Below, piece by piece: positions 1 to 4,768 of a DNA stretch of 5,801 nt (position 1 is the stretch's first letter; each line of letters begins with the position of its first letter). Made by a program: the position numbers and the translations under genes. The DNA lies in NCBI GenBank assembly GCA_937870805.1, contig CALMZT010000701.1:1-5801 (forward strand), given 5' to 3'. The notes beneath the pieces are model-generated. The model was given only the letters and a program-made list of their open reading frames with translations, made no database searches and had not been told where the DNA came from. This stretch comes from an uncultured Chloroflexota bacterium. Its GTDB lineage: Bacteria > Chloroflexota > Anaerolineae > Aggregatilineales > Phototrophicaceae.

Positions 1-5
1 TGCTG

Positions 6-974
6 CTACTCTTCAATATCGTCTGGATTACCGCGCAGCACTTTGCGATAGGCGATGGTGCAGCGATAAATGTGCATTCCCGCTTTTTCGTACAGGGCAA
101 CGGCATTCGTCGTGTTTTCGGTATCGACATCTAATGCCACATGTTGATACGCACCCTGCTGAAATTGGTAGAAAGCATGACGCAGCAGCAAGCCGCCCAA
201 TCCGTGTTTCCGAAAAGCTGGACGCACGCCCAACACTTCAACCAATCCCAATCCTTCTTCGCGCGGCGTGACCTCACACAGGCAAATGGCGGCGATGTCA
301 TCGGCGTGATAAAGGATATACCATAGTGTAGGGTCAAAATGAGGATTCTTGAATTGATATTCCCACTGCTCAAACGGGATTTGCGCGACTTCGCCCCAAT
401 GATCGGCAAAACATTCCTGAAAAACGGCGTGAACCCGTTTTGCATCGCGTTCCTGATCAAACGCGCGAAATTCATACTCTGCTGGGAATTGCGGCGGTTC
501 AACACGTGTATCGAGGGCGACACGCATCACATATTGGCGGCGCACTTCGCTGTAGCCGGATTCTTCCAGCACGCTGCGCACAGACGCCTTATAGTCCTGT
601 ACTGCGAAGTTGAGATGCACGACAGGCTCGTCGGCTAACTCGGCATTTGCCCGCTGCAAGGTGCGCGCTTCCGTGCGTTCGACCAATCCAGCGATCACAT
701 CTTTTTGAGCGTAATCAGGGTGTACGGTCACATCGGCAATCACCATGCCGTTATTCCCGCGCATCATCATCATGGAACCGCCAACTACCTCATCGTCAGC
801 ATTCAAAGCCACGAAGAAATCTTCTTCTGCCTTGATGTAAGGGGCTGAAACCAGTTGTTCCAGCCCTTCGACGGTACTGCGTCCTGCGTCATGCTGCTGT
901 TCCTCGATCATGTTCGCGAGGCTAACCACTGCGCCGACGTCTTTTTTGCGCAACGTCCGATAGGTAACAACCAT
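6..974 (-). CDS. Tandem-GNAT N-acetyltransferase (two-domain)
   Basis: Predicted 322-aa cytoplasmic acyltransferase that would move an acetyl group from acetyl-CoA to an amine; the substrate is not predictable. It has two GNAT folds. The C-terminal domain (about 168-312) is canonical: strand VEVLGV at 245-250, the acetyl-CoA pyrophosphate loop RKHGLG at 255-260 followed by a helix, and the late motif N290-AVALYEKAGM. The N-terminal domain (about 4-152) has the matching strand VTVHPDY (82-88), but the loop reads QKDVIA with no Gly-x-Gly, so it is probably non-catalytic. This two-domain layout recalls MshD-like acetyltransferases (family knowledge). The ATG at 974 is preceded by AAGGAG at 983-988 with an 8-nt spacer, which fixes the start. 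The gene lies 28 nt after the 63-aa gene on the same strand and is probably co-transcribed with it. The protein family is confident; the biological role is unknown. Confidence 0.9.
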   Translation of the reverse strand: MVVTYRTLRKKDVGAVVSLANMIEEQQHDAGRSTVEGLEQLVSAPYIKAEEDFFVALNADDEVVGGSMMMMRGNNGMVIADVTVHPDYAQKDVIAGLVERTEARTLQRANAELADEPVVHLNFAVQDYKASVRSVLEESGYSEVRRQYVMRVALDTRVEPPQFPAEYEFRAFDQERDAKRVHAVFQECFADHWGEVAQIPFEQWEYQFKNPHFDPTLWYILYHADDIAAICLCEVTPREEGLGLVEVLGVRPAFRKHGLGGLLLRHAFYQFQQGAYQHVALDVDTENTTNAVALYEKAGMHIYRCTIAYRKVLRGNPDDIEE

Positions 975-1002
975 ACGACAGACTCCTTACAACGCGGCGC
1001 AA

Positions 1003-1194
1003 TCAGGCGTGCTGCTGCACCAGTTTCTCACCGGGTTTTTGAGCCTGCTTTTGCGCCGCAAAGGTCGCCTTGACCGCCCGCACGGCTGAATGTTCCTGCG
1101 CTTCGTTCGCCAGGCGTTCATTTTCCGCCGCGCGATAGAGATCGTTCTGATAGGCGTTAGTGGCGTCGTGATTGAACCAATTGGTGCTGTTCAT
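1003..1194 (-). CDS. Small 'MNS-NW' family protein, copy 2
   Basis: A 63-aa protein of unknown function. It is a clear paralogue of the next gene upstream (1271-1504): both begin MNST, then NW and N-D, then Q--LYR-A-N-RLA-EA, with about 21 identical residues in the first 36 and one gap. The conserved part should form one amphipathic, charged helix. The tail (about 38-63) is Ala/Gln/Lys-rich and, unlike its paralogue, has no hydrophobic stretch, so this copy looks soluble. A purine-rich AAGAGGG at 1203-1209 lies 8 nt before the ATG. I recall similar short N-terminal motifs in Chloroflexota small proteins, but no function. It sits between its paralogue and the GNAT gene in one probable operon. 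Conservation between the two copies is the main evidence that it is translated. Confidence 0.75.
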   Translation of the reverse strand: MNSTNWFNHDATNAYQNDLYRAAENERLANEAQEHSAVRAVKATFAAQKQAQKPGEKLVQQHA

Positions 1195-1270
1195 GTTCTT
1201 ATCCCTCTTGAGTGATACACTTCATCGAACGGTTGGATGACTGCATTTTGGATGCATCGATAATTGCCGA

Positions 1271-1504
1271 TTAAACTGCCTTCATCTGCTGTGTAATGGT
1301 CGGCTGCGGCGTGCGCTTCTGGAGGCGCGTGCCCCACAGGACCATGCACCCGCCCAGCGATGCCAGCGCCGATTCGTAGACACGGATAATTCGCGAGCGT
1401 TCGCCAGCTTCATGAGCGAGACGTTGGTTGGCTGCATCGCGATACAGTTCTGCTTGATGGATGCTGCTCAGGTCTTGATTGATCCAATTCGTTGTGCTGT
1501 TCAT
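1271..1504 (-). CDS. Small 'MNS-NW' family protein, copy 1, possibly membrane-associated
   Basis: A 77-aa protein of unknown function and probable first gene of the minus-strand cluster. Residues 1-37 match the 63-aa downstream paralogue (MNST-NW-N-D, Q-ELYR-A-N-RLA-EA-E-S). Residues 44-58 (ESALASLGGCMVLWG) form a short hydrophobic helix followed by basic TRLQKR at 59-64. That would suit a membrane-associated or re-entrant segment, but it is short for a full transmembrane span. The rest is a polar tail. AAAGGA at 1513-1518 lies 8 nt before the ATG and supports this start. The gap to the next gene is 76 nt and I see no terminator in it. The hydrophobic part is missing from the paralogue, so the shared N-terminal helix is the likely functional unit. 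Role not recognised. Confidence 0.75.
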   Translation of the reverse strand: MNSTTNWINQDLSSIHQAELYRDAANQRLAHEAGERSRIIRVYESALASLGGCMVLWGTRLQKRTPQPTITQQMKAV

Positions 1505-1529
1505 TTTTGAGATCCTTTCAGAACTCTTA

Positions 1530-1575
1530 CCTGACGATCAGGCGTGATTTTAGAACCCACTCATCAGTGGGGTAG
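1530..1575 (-). promoter_or_regulatory. Possible promoter with two flanking palindromes, upstream of the 77-aa gene
   Basis: On the minus strand a -10-like TAAAAT (1547-1552) lies 42 nt before the ATG at 1504. No good -35 exists at 16-18 bp spacing: 1570-1575 reads CTACCC. The -10 is bracketed by two inverted repeats: CCTGA-CGA-TCAGG at 1530-1542, which would cover the start point, and CCCACT-CATC-AGTGGG at 1556-1571, which would cover the spacer. This placement suits repressor or activator sites, but nothing identifies the protein. Confidence 0.3.
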
Positions 1576-1666
1576 TCTGCGTATTTAGTTATGTGCCTTA
1601 TTGCCCGTTGTTATTTGATACGATCTGCTGGTCGTTTTGTGTTTCTTGTTACGCCCATATATGTGT

Positions 1667-1696
1667 TGCAACTTTGTTGAAGGTTGCAGATTTTTT
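1667..1696 (+). terminator. Orphan intrinsic-terminator-like hairpin
   Basis: TGCAACTTT and AAGGTTGCA (1667-1675 and 1680-1688) pair over 9 bp with one G-T, closing a GTTG tetraloop. GA and then six T residues (1691-1696) follow. In form this is a factor-independent terminator for plus-strand transcription, although the stem is only moderately GC-rich. No plus-strand gene lies upstream of it in the window. Confidence 0.4.
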
Positions 1697-1724
1697 GAAC
1701 AGCTTCTTTTTCACCTCACTCCCA

Positions 1725-1752
1725 GCCCCTCTCATGTCTTGCGGAGAGGGGC
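1725..1752. repeat. GC-rich hairpin of an interspersed-repeat type
   Basis: A perfect 9-bp stem gcccctctc/gagaggggc (1725-1733 and 1744-1752) encloses a 10-nt loop and is preceded by CACCTCACTCCCA. This wording (tcac-ccc-gcccctctc...gagagggg) resembles a palindromic repeat I recall from many Chloroflexota and cyanobacterial intergenic regions. Only one copy is in the window, so its repeat status rests on memory. Confidence 0.5.
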
Positions 1753-1888
1753 GCAACCTCCGTCGATGTTTTCATTTACGGAGCGGGAGTGGAATCTAGG
1801 AAGGCGTTGGGCATTTCTATACACTTATACGCAGAACTCGATAAAGTGGTTCAAAATTCGTCCGACCAATTTTAAAAATCAATTTATT

Positions 1889-1915
1889 GCGCTCAAAACG
1901 CGGCGAAATGAGCGC
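1889..1915. repeat. Inverted repeat GCGCTCA / TGAGCGC
   Basis: A perfect 7-bp stem (1889-1895 and 1909-1915) with a 13-nt loop, followed by TTTACTTTG. The broken T run makes it a poor terminator. It may be another mobile or repeat remnant, or an operator; nothing decides between these. Confidence 0.35.
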
Positions 1916-1981
1916 TTTACTTTGTTCAATGGATGAGGTGGTTTGCCTTTTAGGTACGCTGCGGTAAACTTCTCACCATCG

Positions 1982-2011
1982 TTGTAGGGGCGTGGCACGC
2001 CATGCCCTTAC
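1982..2011 (+). repeat. REP-like palindrome, copy A
   Basis: An imperfect palindrome centred at 1997/1998. Outer arm GTAGGGGC (1984-1991) pairs with GCCCTTAC (2004-2011) with one G-T, and inner TGGC pairs with GCCA, with one further G-T between. It starts TTGTAGGGGCG and ends GCCCT. Copy B at 4703-4733 (minus) starts TTGTAGGGACG and also ends GCCCT, but has a different, still self-complementary core (GGAACATGTTCC). Constant ends with a variable palindromic core suggest one repeat family. Its right end overlaps the direct repeat bordering the MITE-like element. Confidence 0.65.
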
Positions 2012-2014
2012 TCA
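2008..2014 (+). repeat. Left copy of 7-bp direct repeat TTACTCA (candidate target-site duplication)
   Basis: TTACTCA directly abuts the left terminal inverted repeat at 2015, and an identical TTACTCA directly abuts the right one (2192-2198). Because A2014 and T2192 can also be counted into the inverted repeat, the true duplication could be the inner 5 bp TACTC. Confidence 0.55.
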
Positions 2015-2033
2015 CTCACCTTACGCAGTTTAT

Positions 2034-2057
2034 CGCTCTGGGTTCAAGACCCAGAGC
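2034..2057 (+). repeat. Outer hairpin, left half of the MITE-like element
   Basis: Bases 2035-2043 (gctctgggt) pair perfectly with 2049-2057 (acccagagc) around a TCAAG loop. If the stem is read as only 5 bp, the arm matches a tRNA T-arm (GGTTCAAGACC), but no cloverleaf surrounds it. It is the counterpart of the hairpin at 2136-2159 and has the same 24-nt length. Confidence 0.8.
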
Positions 2058-2073
2058 TAGTAGAAGATTGGTA

Positions 2074-2089
2074 AACCTCTGAAGAGGTT
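2074..2089 (+). repeat. Inner hairpin, left half of the MITE-like element
   Basis: AACCTC-TGAA-GAGGTT: a perfect 6-bp stem with tetraloop TGAA. The counterpart at 2107-2122, read on the minus strand, has the same loop and outer four pairs but CG/CG in place of TC/GA. Confidence 0.8.
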
Positions 2090-2106
2090 GCAAAACCGCA
2101 GCACCC

Positions 2107-2122
2107 AACCCGTTCACGGGTT
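2107..2122 (-). repeat. Inner hairpin, right half of the MITE-like element
   Basis: On the minus strand AACCCG-TGAA-CGGGTT: a perfect 6-bp stem. Two stem pairs differ from the left inner hairpin, and both are compensated. ATTGG lies just before it on the minus strand, as it does in the left half. Confidence 0.8.
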
Positions 2123-2135
2123 TCCAATGCGCATA

Positions 2136-2159
2136 GCGGGCAGTTTTGAACTGCCAGCG
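2136..2159 (-). repeat. Outer hairpin, right half of the MITE-like element
   Basis: Bases 2139-2145 (ggcagtt) pair with 2149-2155 (aactgcc), with two further pairs beyond one mismatch. On the minus strand the unit is 24 nt, begins CGCT and carries GTTCAA at the same positions as the left outer hairpin. Confidence 0.8.
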
Positions 2160-2191
2160 TCCGCAGCGGCGAACGTTTTGCGTAAGGTCAG

Positions 2192-2198
2192 TTACTCA
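2192..2198 (+). repeat. Right copy of 7-bp direct repeat TTACTCA
   Basis: Identical to 2008-2014 and directly abutting the right terminal inverted repeat. It lies 28 nt upstream of the oxidoreductase start codon. Confidence 0.55.
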
Positions 2199-2226
2199 TA
2201 AAAATGTATTTTTAACGAGGTTATAC

Positions 2227-4293
2227 ATGGAATCCTCTTTTTTAACCCCCGTTGAACAAGTGCTGTTTATCATCCTTGCCTTGTTAGCGTTGGGCGCGAC
2301 CTACAACGGCTTTATGGAAATGTGGCAGATCATCAATCGCGGCGAAGGCAAGCTGTACCTCGACAACCTGCCACAGCGCATGTGGAACGCCTTGCGTATC
2401 TACCTGACACAAAGCACGACACTGAAGATGCGCACTGTGACCAGCCTGTTTCATCTGGGAGTGGTGTGGGGCTTTACCTACTACTTCCTCGTCAACGCCT
2501 TCGACGTGCTGCGCGGCTACATTCCCGGTTTTCAGGCGTGGGCGGAAAGCACAGGCATCCTCTACGATGGCTTCCGCTTGCTGGCAGACGTGTTGAGCAT
2601 TGCCGTGCTCGTCGGCGTGGTCTATTTCATCCTGCGCCGCTTTGTGCTGCCGCAAAAGAAGGAACTGGAGTATCACTCGAATGTGCTGCTGCATCCCAAA
2701 GTGGCAGATGGCGCGGTAAAACGCGACTCGGCGATTGTCGCGGGCTTCATTCTGATACATGTCGGTTCGCGCTTCTTAGGGGAAGCCGCACACGTCGCCG
2801 CAACAGGTCCAGATCTGTTCATGCCCTTTGCGACGATGGTGTCTTCAGTATTCTCGCAAGCTAATCACGACACACTGCTGATGTGGGAGCACCTGTTCTG
2901 GTGGCTGGCGCTCGGCGGCATCCTGCTGTTCACGCCGTATTTTGCCGTCAGCAAGCACGCTCATCTGTTCATGGCACCGCTGAACTTCCTCACCAAGCCG
3001 CGCCGTACCTCGTTAGGCGAACTTGAGCCGCTTGATTTTGAAGATGAGAAGCGCGAACAGTTCGGTGTAGAACGCATCGAACATTTGCCGAAAACGCACA
3101 TTTTCGATGGTTTTGCCTGCATCATGTGCAACCGCTGTCAGGATGTGTGTCCCGCGTACACGACAGGCAAGGAACTATCGCCCTCTGCGCTGGAAATCAA
3201 TAAGCGCTACATGATGCGTGACCAGATGGAAGGGCTTGCCAACGGCGAACCCTCGCTTAATCCGTTGATGGGCTTCGCGATCAGCGAGTCGGCAGTGTGG
3301 GCGTGTACCGCGTGCGGCGCGTGCGTCGATATTTGCCCCGTTGGCAATGAGCCAATGTTCGACATCCTCAACATCCGTCGCGATGCCGTGCTGATGAAAA
3401 GCGAGTTCCCGAAGGATTTGCAGAATGCCTTCAAGGGTATGGAACGGCAGGGTAATCCCTGGGGCAACCCCGAACAGGATCGCTTCAACTGGGCGAAGGG
3501 GTTGAACTTTGAAGTACCCACAGTGGACGACAACCCGAACTTCGACATCCTCTATTGGGTGGGCTGCGCGCCGAGCTATGACCCGCGCTCACAATTGACA
3601 GCGCGTGCGTTCGTTAAAGTGTTGAACAAAGCAGGCGTGAACTACGCAGTGTTAGGCGAATACGAGCGCTGCACAGGCGACGCGGCACGGCGCGCGGGCA
3701 AGGAAGACCTGTTCTTCGAGATGGCAAGCGGCAACATCGAAACCCTCAACCAGTTCAACGTCAAGCGCATCGTGGTGACTTGCCCGCACTGCTTGCATAC
3801 GCTCGGCAAGGAATATCACCAGTTCGGCGGCAACTACGATGTGATTCACCACACACAGTTGATTGAAGAACTTGTGGCGAAGGGTAAACTGCCGTTGAGC
3901 GCGCTGTCGAACGGCAAGAGCAACGTCACGTTCCATGACCCGTGCTATCTCGGACGGCACAACGACATCATCGATGCGCCGCGCAATGTGTTGGAGAGTC
4001 TCGGTACGCCTGTGAACGAGATGCCGCGCAACCAGATGAACTCATTCTGCTGTGGGGCAGGCGGCGCGCAGTTCTGGAAAGAAGAAGAGCACGGTGCGAA
4101 AGCCGTCAACGTCGAACGCTATACCGAAGCGAAGAACACAGGCGCGGAGATCGTGGCGGTAGGCTGCCCATTCTGTATGCAGATGTTCACGACAGCGCAG
4201 TCGAGTGTGGCGGATGGTCCGATCATCAAGGACGTGGCGGAACTCGTCGCGGAACGCATCAGTGAAGGCGCAGTGTCAGTGGTAGGGGATTAA
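2227..4293 (+). CDS. Membrane-anchored Fe-S oxidoreductase, DUF224/HdrDE-like (EMO-like, ETF:quinone electron transfer)
   Basis: A 688-aa protein. Residues 1-245 form a NarI-like cytochrome b domain with about five membrane helices (roughly 11-31, 71-93, 117-137, 168-188, 218-241); His76, His178, His189 and His222 are candidate haem b ligands. Two 4Fe-4S motifs follow (Cys298/301/304/308-Pro and Cys360/363/366/370-Pro), then two CCG domains (PF02754). The first has Cys447, R481-C482-T-G and Cys519/522; the second has HDPC573, C608-C609-G and Cys647/650. Known relatives with this order include ETF:menaquinone oxidoreductase (EMO), which passes electrons from electron-transfer flavoprotein to quinone in fatty-acid oxidation. 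Function here is inferred: no etfAB is nearby, and other HdrD-like donors are possible. The start is ATG 2227, with GAGG at 2217-2220 and a 6-nt spacer. A longer in-frame reading from TTG 2146 would begin inside the MITE-like element and encode no helix or motif. It appears monocistronic and shows no frameshift. Confidence 0.9.
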   Translation: MESSFLTPVEQVLFIILALLALGATYNGFMEMWQIINRGEGKLYLDNLPQRMWNALRIYLTQSTTLKMRTVTSLFHLGVVWGFTYYFLVNAFDVLRGYIPGFQAWAESTGILYDGFRLLADVLSIAVLVGVVYFILRRFVLPQKKELEYHSNVLLHPKVADGAVKRDSAIVAGFILIHVGSRFLGEAAHVAATGPDLFMPFATMVSSVFSQANHDTLLMWEHLFWWLALGGILLFTPYFAVSKHAHLFMAPLNFLTKPRRTSLGELEPLDFEDEKREQFGVERIEHLPKTHIFDGFACIMCNRCQDVCPAYTTGKELSPSALEINKRYMMRDQMEGLANGEPSLNPLMGFAISESAVWACTACGACVDICPVGNEPMFDILNIRRDAVLMKSEFPKDLQNAFKGMERQGNPWGNPEQDRFNWAKGLNFEVPTVDDNPNFDILYWVGCAPSYDPRSQLTARAFVKVLNKAGVNYAVLGEYERCTGDAARRAGKEDLFFEMASGNIETLNQFNVKRIVVTCPHCLHTLGKEYHQFGGNYDVIHHTQLIEELVAKGKLPLSALSNGKSNVTFHDPCYLGRHNDIIDAPRNVLESLGTPVNEMPRNQMNSFCCGAGGAQFWKEEEHGAKAVNVERYTEAKNTGAEIVAVGCPFCMQMFTTAQSSVADGPIIKDVAELVAERISEGAVSVVGD

Positions 4294-4511
4294 AAATAGT
4301 CCATTTTCTCTGTTATCCCTGTTTTAACAGACTCAAGCAGACTAGGTTTGTTGTTTGGGTGGTAGTTATTCGGCGATTGAAGAAGCAGATGCAATTCTTC
4401 AAACCGCAAACTAACGTTAAAGTTTGATGTAAGTCGAAAGATCAGTGAGATAACAGGAAAGTCCTTAGCCATTAGTCGATAGTCGTTAGTCTTTAGCTGA
4501 AGATGGGACAT
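4290..4511 (-). CDS. Possible 73-aa hypothetical protein with heptamer array near its start
   Basis: The reading frame has unusually good start signals: AAGGAG (4517-4522) 5 nt before ATG 4511, and an extended -10, TGCTATGCT, ending at 4535 upstream. However, codons 5-17 are largely the tandem heptamer array at 4462-4496 (KTNDYRLMAKD), and the rest (to EKMDYF) has no recognised motif. It ends convergently on the oxidoreductase gene, the two stop codons overlapping by 4 nt. It may be a real small gene with a repeat expansion, a remnant with intact start signals, or chance. A longer reading from 4544 adds 11 residues but loses the ribosome binding site. I do not recognise a family. Confidence 0.35.
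   Translation of the reverse strand: MSHLQLKTNDYRLMAKDFPVISLIFRLTSNFNVSLRFEELHLLLQSPNNYHPNNKPSLLESVKTGITEKMDYF
4462..4496 (-). repeat. Tandem heptamer array, five CTAANGA-type units
   Basis: On the minus strand five in-phase 7-mers run CTAAAGA, CTAACGA, CTATCGA, CTAATGG, CTAAGGA. This resembles the short tandemly repeated repetitive (STRR) heptamers described in cyanobacteria, though that comparison is by type only. Seven is not a multiple of three, so the units fall in rotating frames within the overlapping open frame. Confidence 0.65.
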
Positions 4512-4768
4512 GGAAACTCCTTTCTCTACGAGAGAGCATAGCACAAATGGGGGTTCATTTGCGTTCCTTTTGAACCTTTAATTGGAAATGTAATGTTTGA
4601 ATACTTGACAGCAGAAAAGTTTTACTGCATCGGGATTTCGTAACCGCAGGACCATCGTCGTTCAGATTATTGTCAATAAGGATTTAAGGTTTACATTTAT
4701 TGTGAGAGGGCGGAACATGTTCCGTCCCTACAAGTACGCGATTTCGATTTAAGCTGCCTTAACCGAAC
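4512..4768. other. Intergenic region with REP-like copy B
   Basis: AT-rich and gene-free. Besides copy B (4703-4733) it holds the extended -10 and a 5-bp hairpin (TCTCT/AGAGA, 4523-4535) just upstream of the small minus frame, an imperfect inverted repeat at 4611-4628 (gcag...ctgc), and a 5-bp hairpin TTAAG-CTGC-CTTAA (4749-4762) just after the stop of the 117-aa gene. None is a convincing terminator. Confidence 0.5.
4703..4733 (-). repeat. REP-like palindrome, copy B
   Basis: On the minus strand it begins TTGTAGGGACG and ends CGCCCT, as copy A does (1982-2011). Its core CGGAACATGTTCCG (4711-4724) is a perfect 14-bp palindrome. It lies about 35 nt past the stop of the 117-aa gene and could act as a 3'-end structure for that operon. 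It is inverted relative to copy A. Confidence 0.65.

Larger units (their letters stand above)
2015..2191. mobile_element. MITE-like foldback element, 177 bp, non-coding
   Basis: The ends are CTCACCTTACGCA (2015-2027) and, read inward on the minus strand, CTGACCTTACGCA (2179-2191): 12 of 13 identical. A 7-bp direct repeat TTACTCA flanks both ends. The interior is two inverted halves with the same order of parts. Each has an outer 24-nt hairpin with loop TTCAA (2034-2057, and minus 2136-2159), then ATTGG (2067-2071, and minus 2124-2128), then an inner hairpin AACC-NN-TGAA-NN-GGTT (2074-2089, and minus 2107-2122). The halves meet near 2090-2106. The right half has about 13 extra bases between its end and its outer hairpin. 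It encodes no protein. I infer a non-autonomous element moved by a transposase encoded elsewhere. I vaguely recall similar '-ACTTACGCA' ends from cyanobacterial MITEs and insertion sequences, but cannot assign a family. Confidence 0.7.
1505..2226. other. 722-bp divergent intergenic region dense in inverted repeats
   Basis: This gap separates the minus-strand cluster from the oxidoreductase gene. Short open frames here (for example 1593-1799 and 1637-1936, plus) have no Shine-Dalgarno sequence, run through the hairpins and show no protein-like composition, so I do not call them genes. From left to right it holds a possible promoter/operator (1530-1575), a terminator-like hairpin (1667-1696), a GC-rich hairpin (1725-1752), an inverted repeat (1889-1915), REP-like copy A (1982-2011) and the MITE-like element (2015-2191). 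Between 1753 and 1888 I see only AT-rich unstructured sequence. Confidence 0.7.

Noticed and set aside
1593..1936. Two overlapping plus-strand open frames (68 and 99 aa)
   Set aside because: No Shine-Dalgarno sequence, compositions unlike protein, and both run through the terminator-like and GC-rich hairpins.
2021..2060. tRNA gene or fragment, suggested by GGTTCAAGACC
   Set aside because: Only the T-arm fits. There is no matching acceptor stem, D-arm or anticodon arm around it, and the same arm occurs in inverted form in the other half of the repeat.
1984..2155. CRISPR-like array, because five hairpins are spaced about 33-48 nt apart
   Set aside because: There is no direct repeat of constant sequence. 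The hairpins are arranged as inverted halves with differing stems, and no cas genes are present.
2146..2226. N-terminal extension of the oxidoreductase from TTG 2146 (27 more residues)
   Set aside because: It starts inside the right outer hairpin of the MITE-like element and crosses the terminal repeat. It has no good ribosome binding site and adds polar, basic residues before the membrane domain. ATG 2227 has a properly spaced GAGG.
2284..2760. 158-aa minus-strand open frame antisense to the membrane domain
   Set aside because: It is His/Gln-rich shadow coding opposite a well-supported gene, with no start signals. The same applies to the other frames overlapping the oxidoreductase and the GNAT gene.
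4309..4331. Terminator of the oxidoreductase gene (TCTGTTA/TAACAGA, 7 bp)
   Set aside because: The stem is AT-rich with a 9-nt loop and is not followed by a T run.
4605..4633. Plus-strand promoter starting with consensus TTGACA
   Set aside because: At 17 bp spacing the -10 position reads CATCGG, and no plus-strand gene follows.
4711..4724. LexA-type operator (CGGAACATGTTCCG resembles CGAAC-N4-GTTCG)
   Set aside because: It is the variable palindromic core of REP-like copy B, lies downstream rather than upstream of the nearest gene, and the spacing differs from the LexA box.
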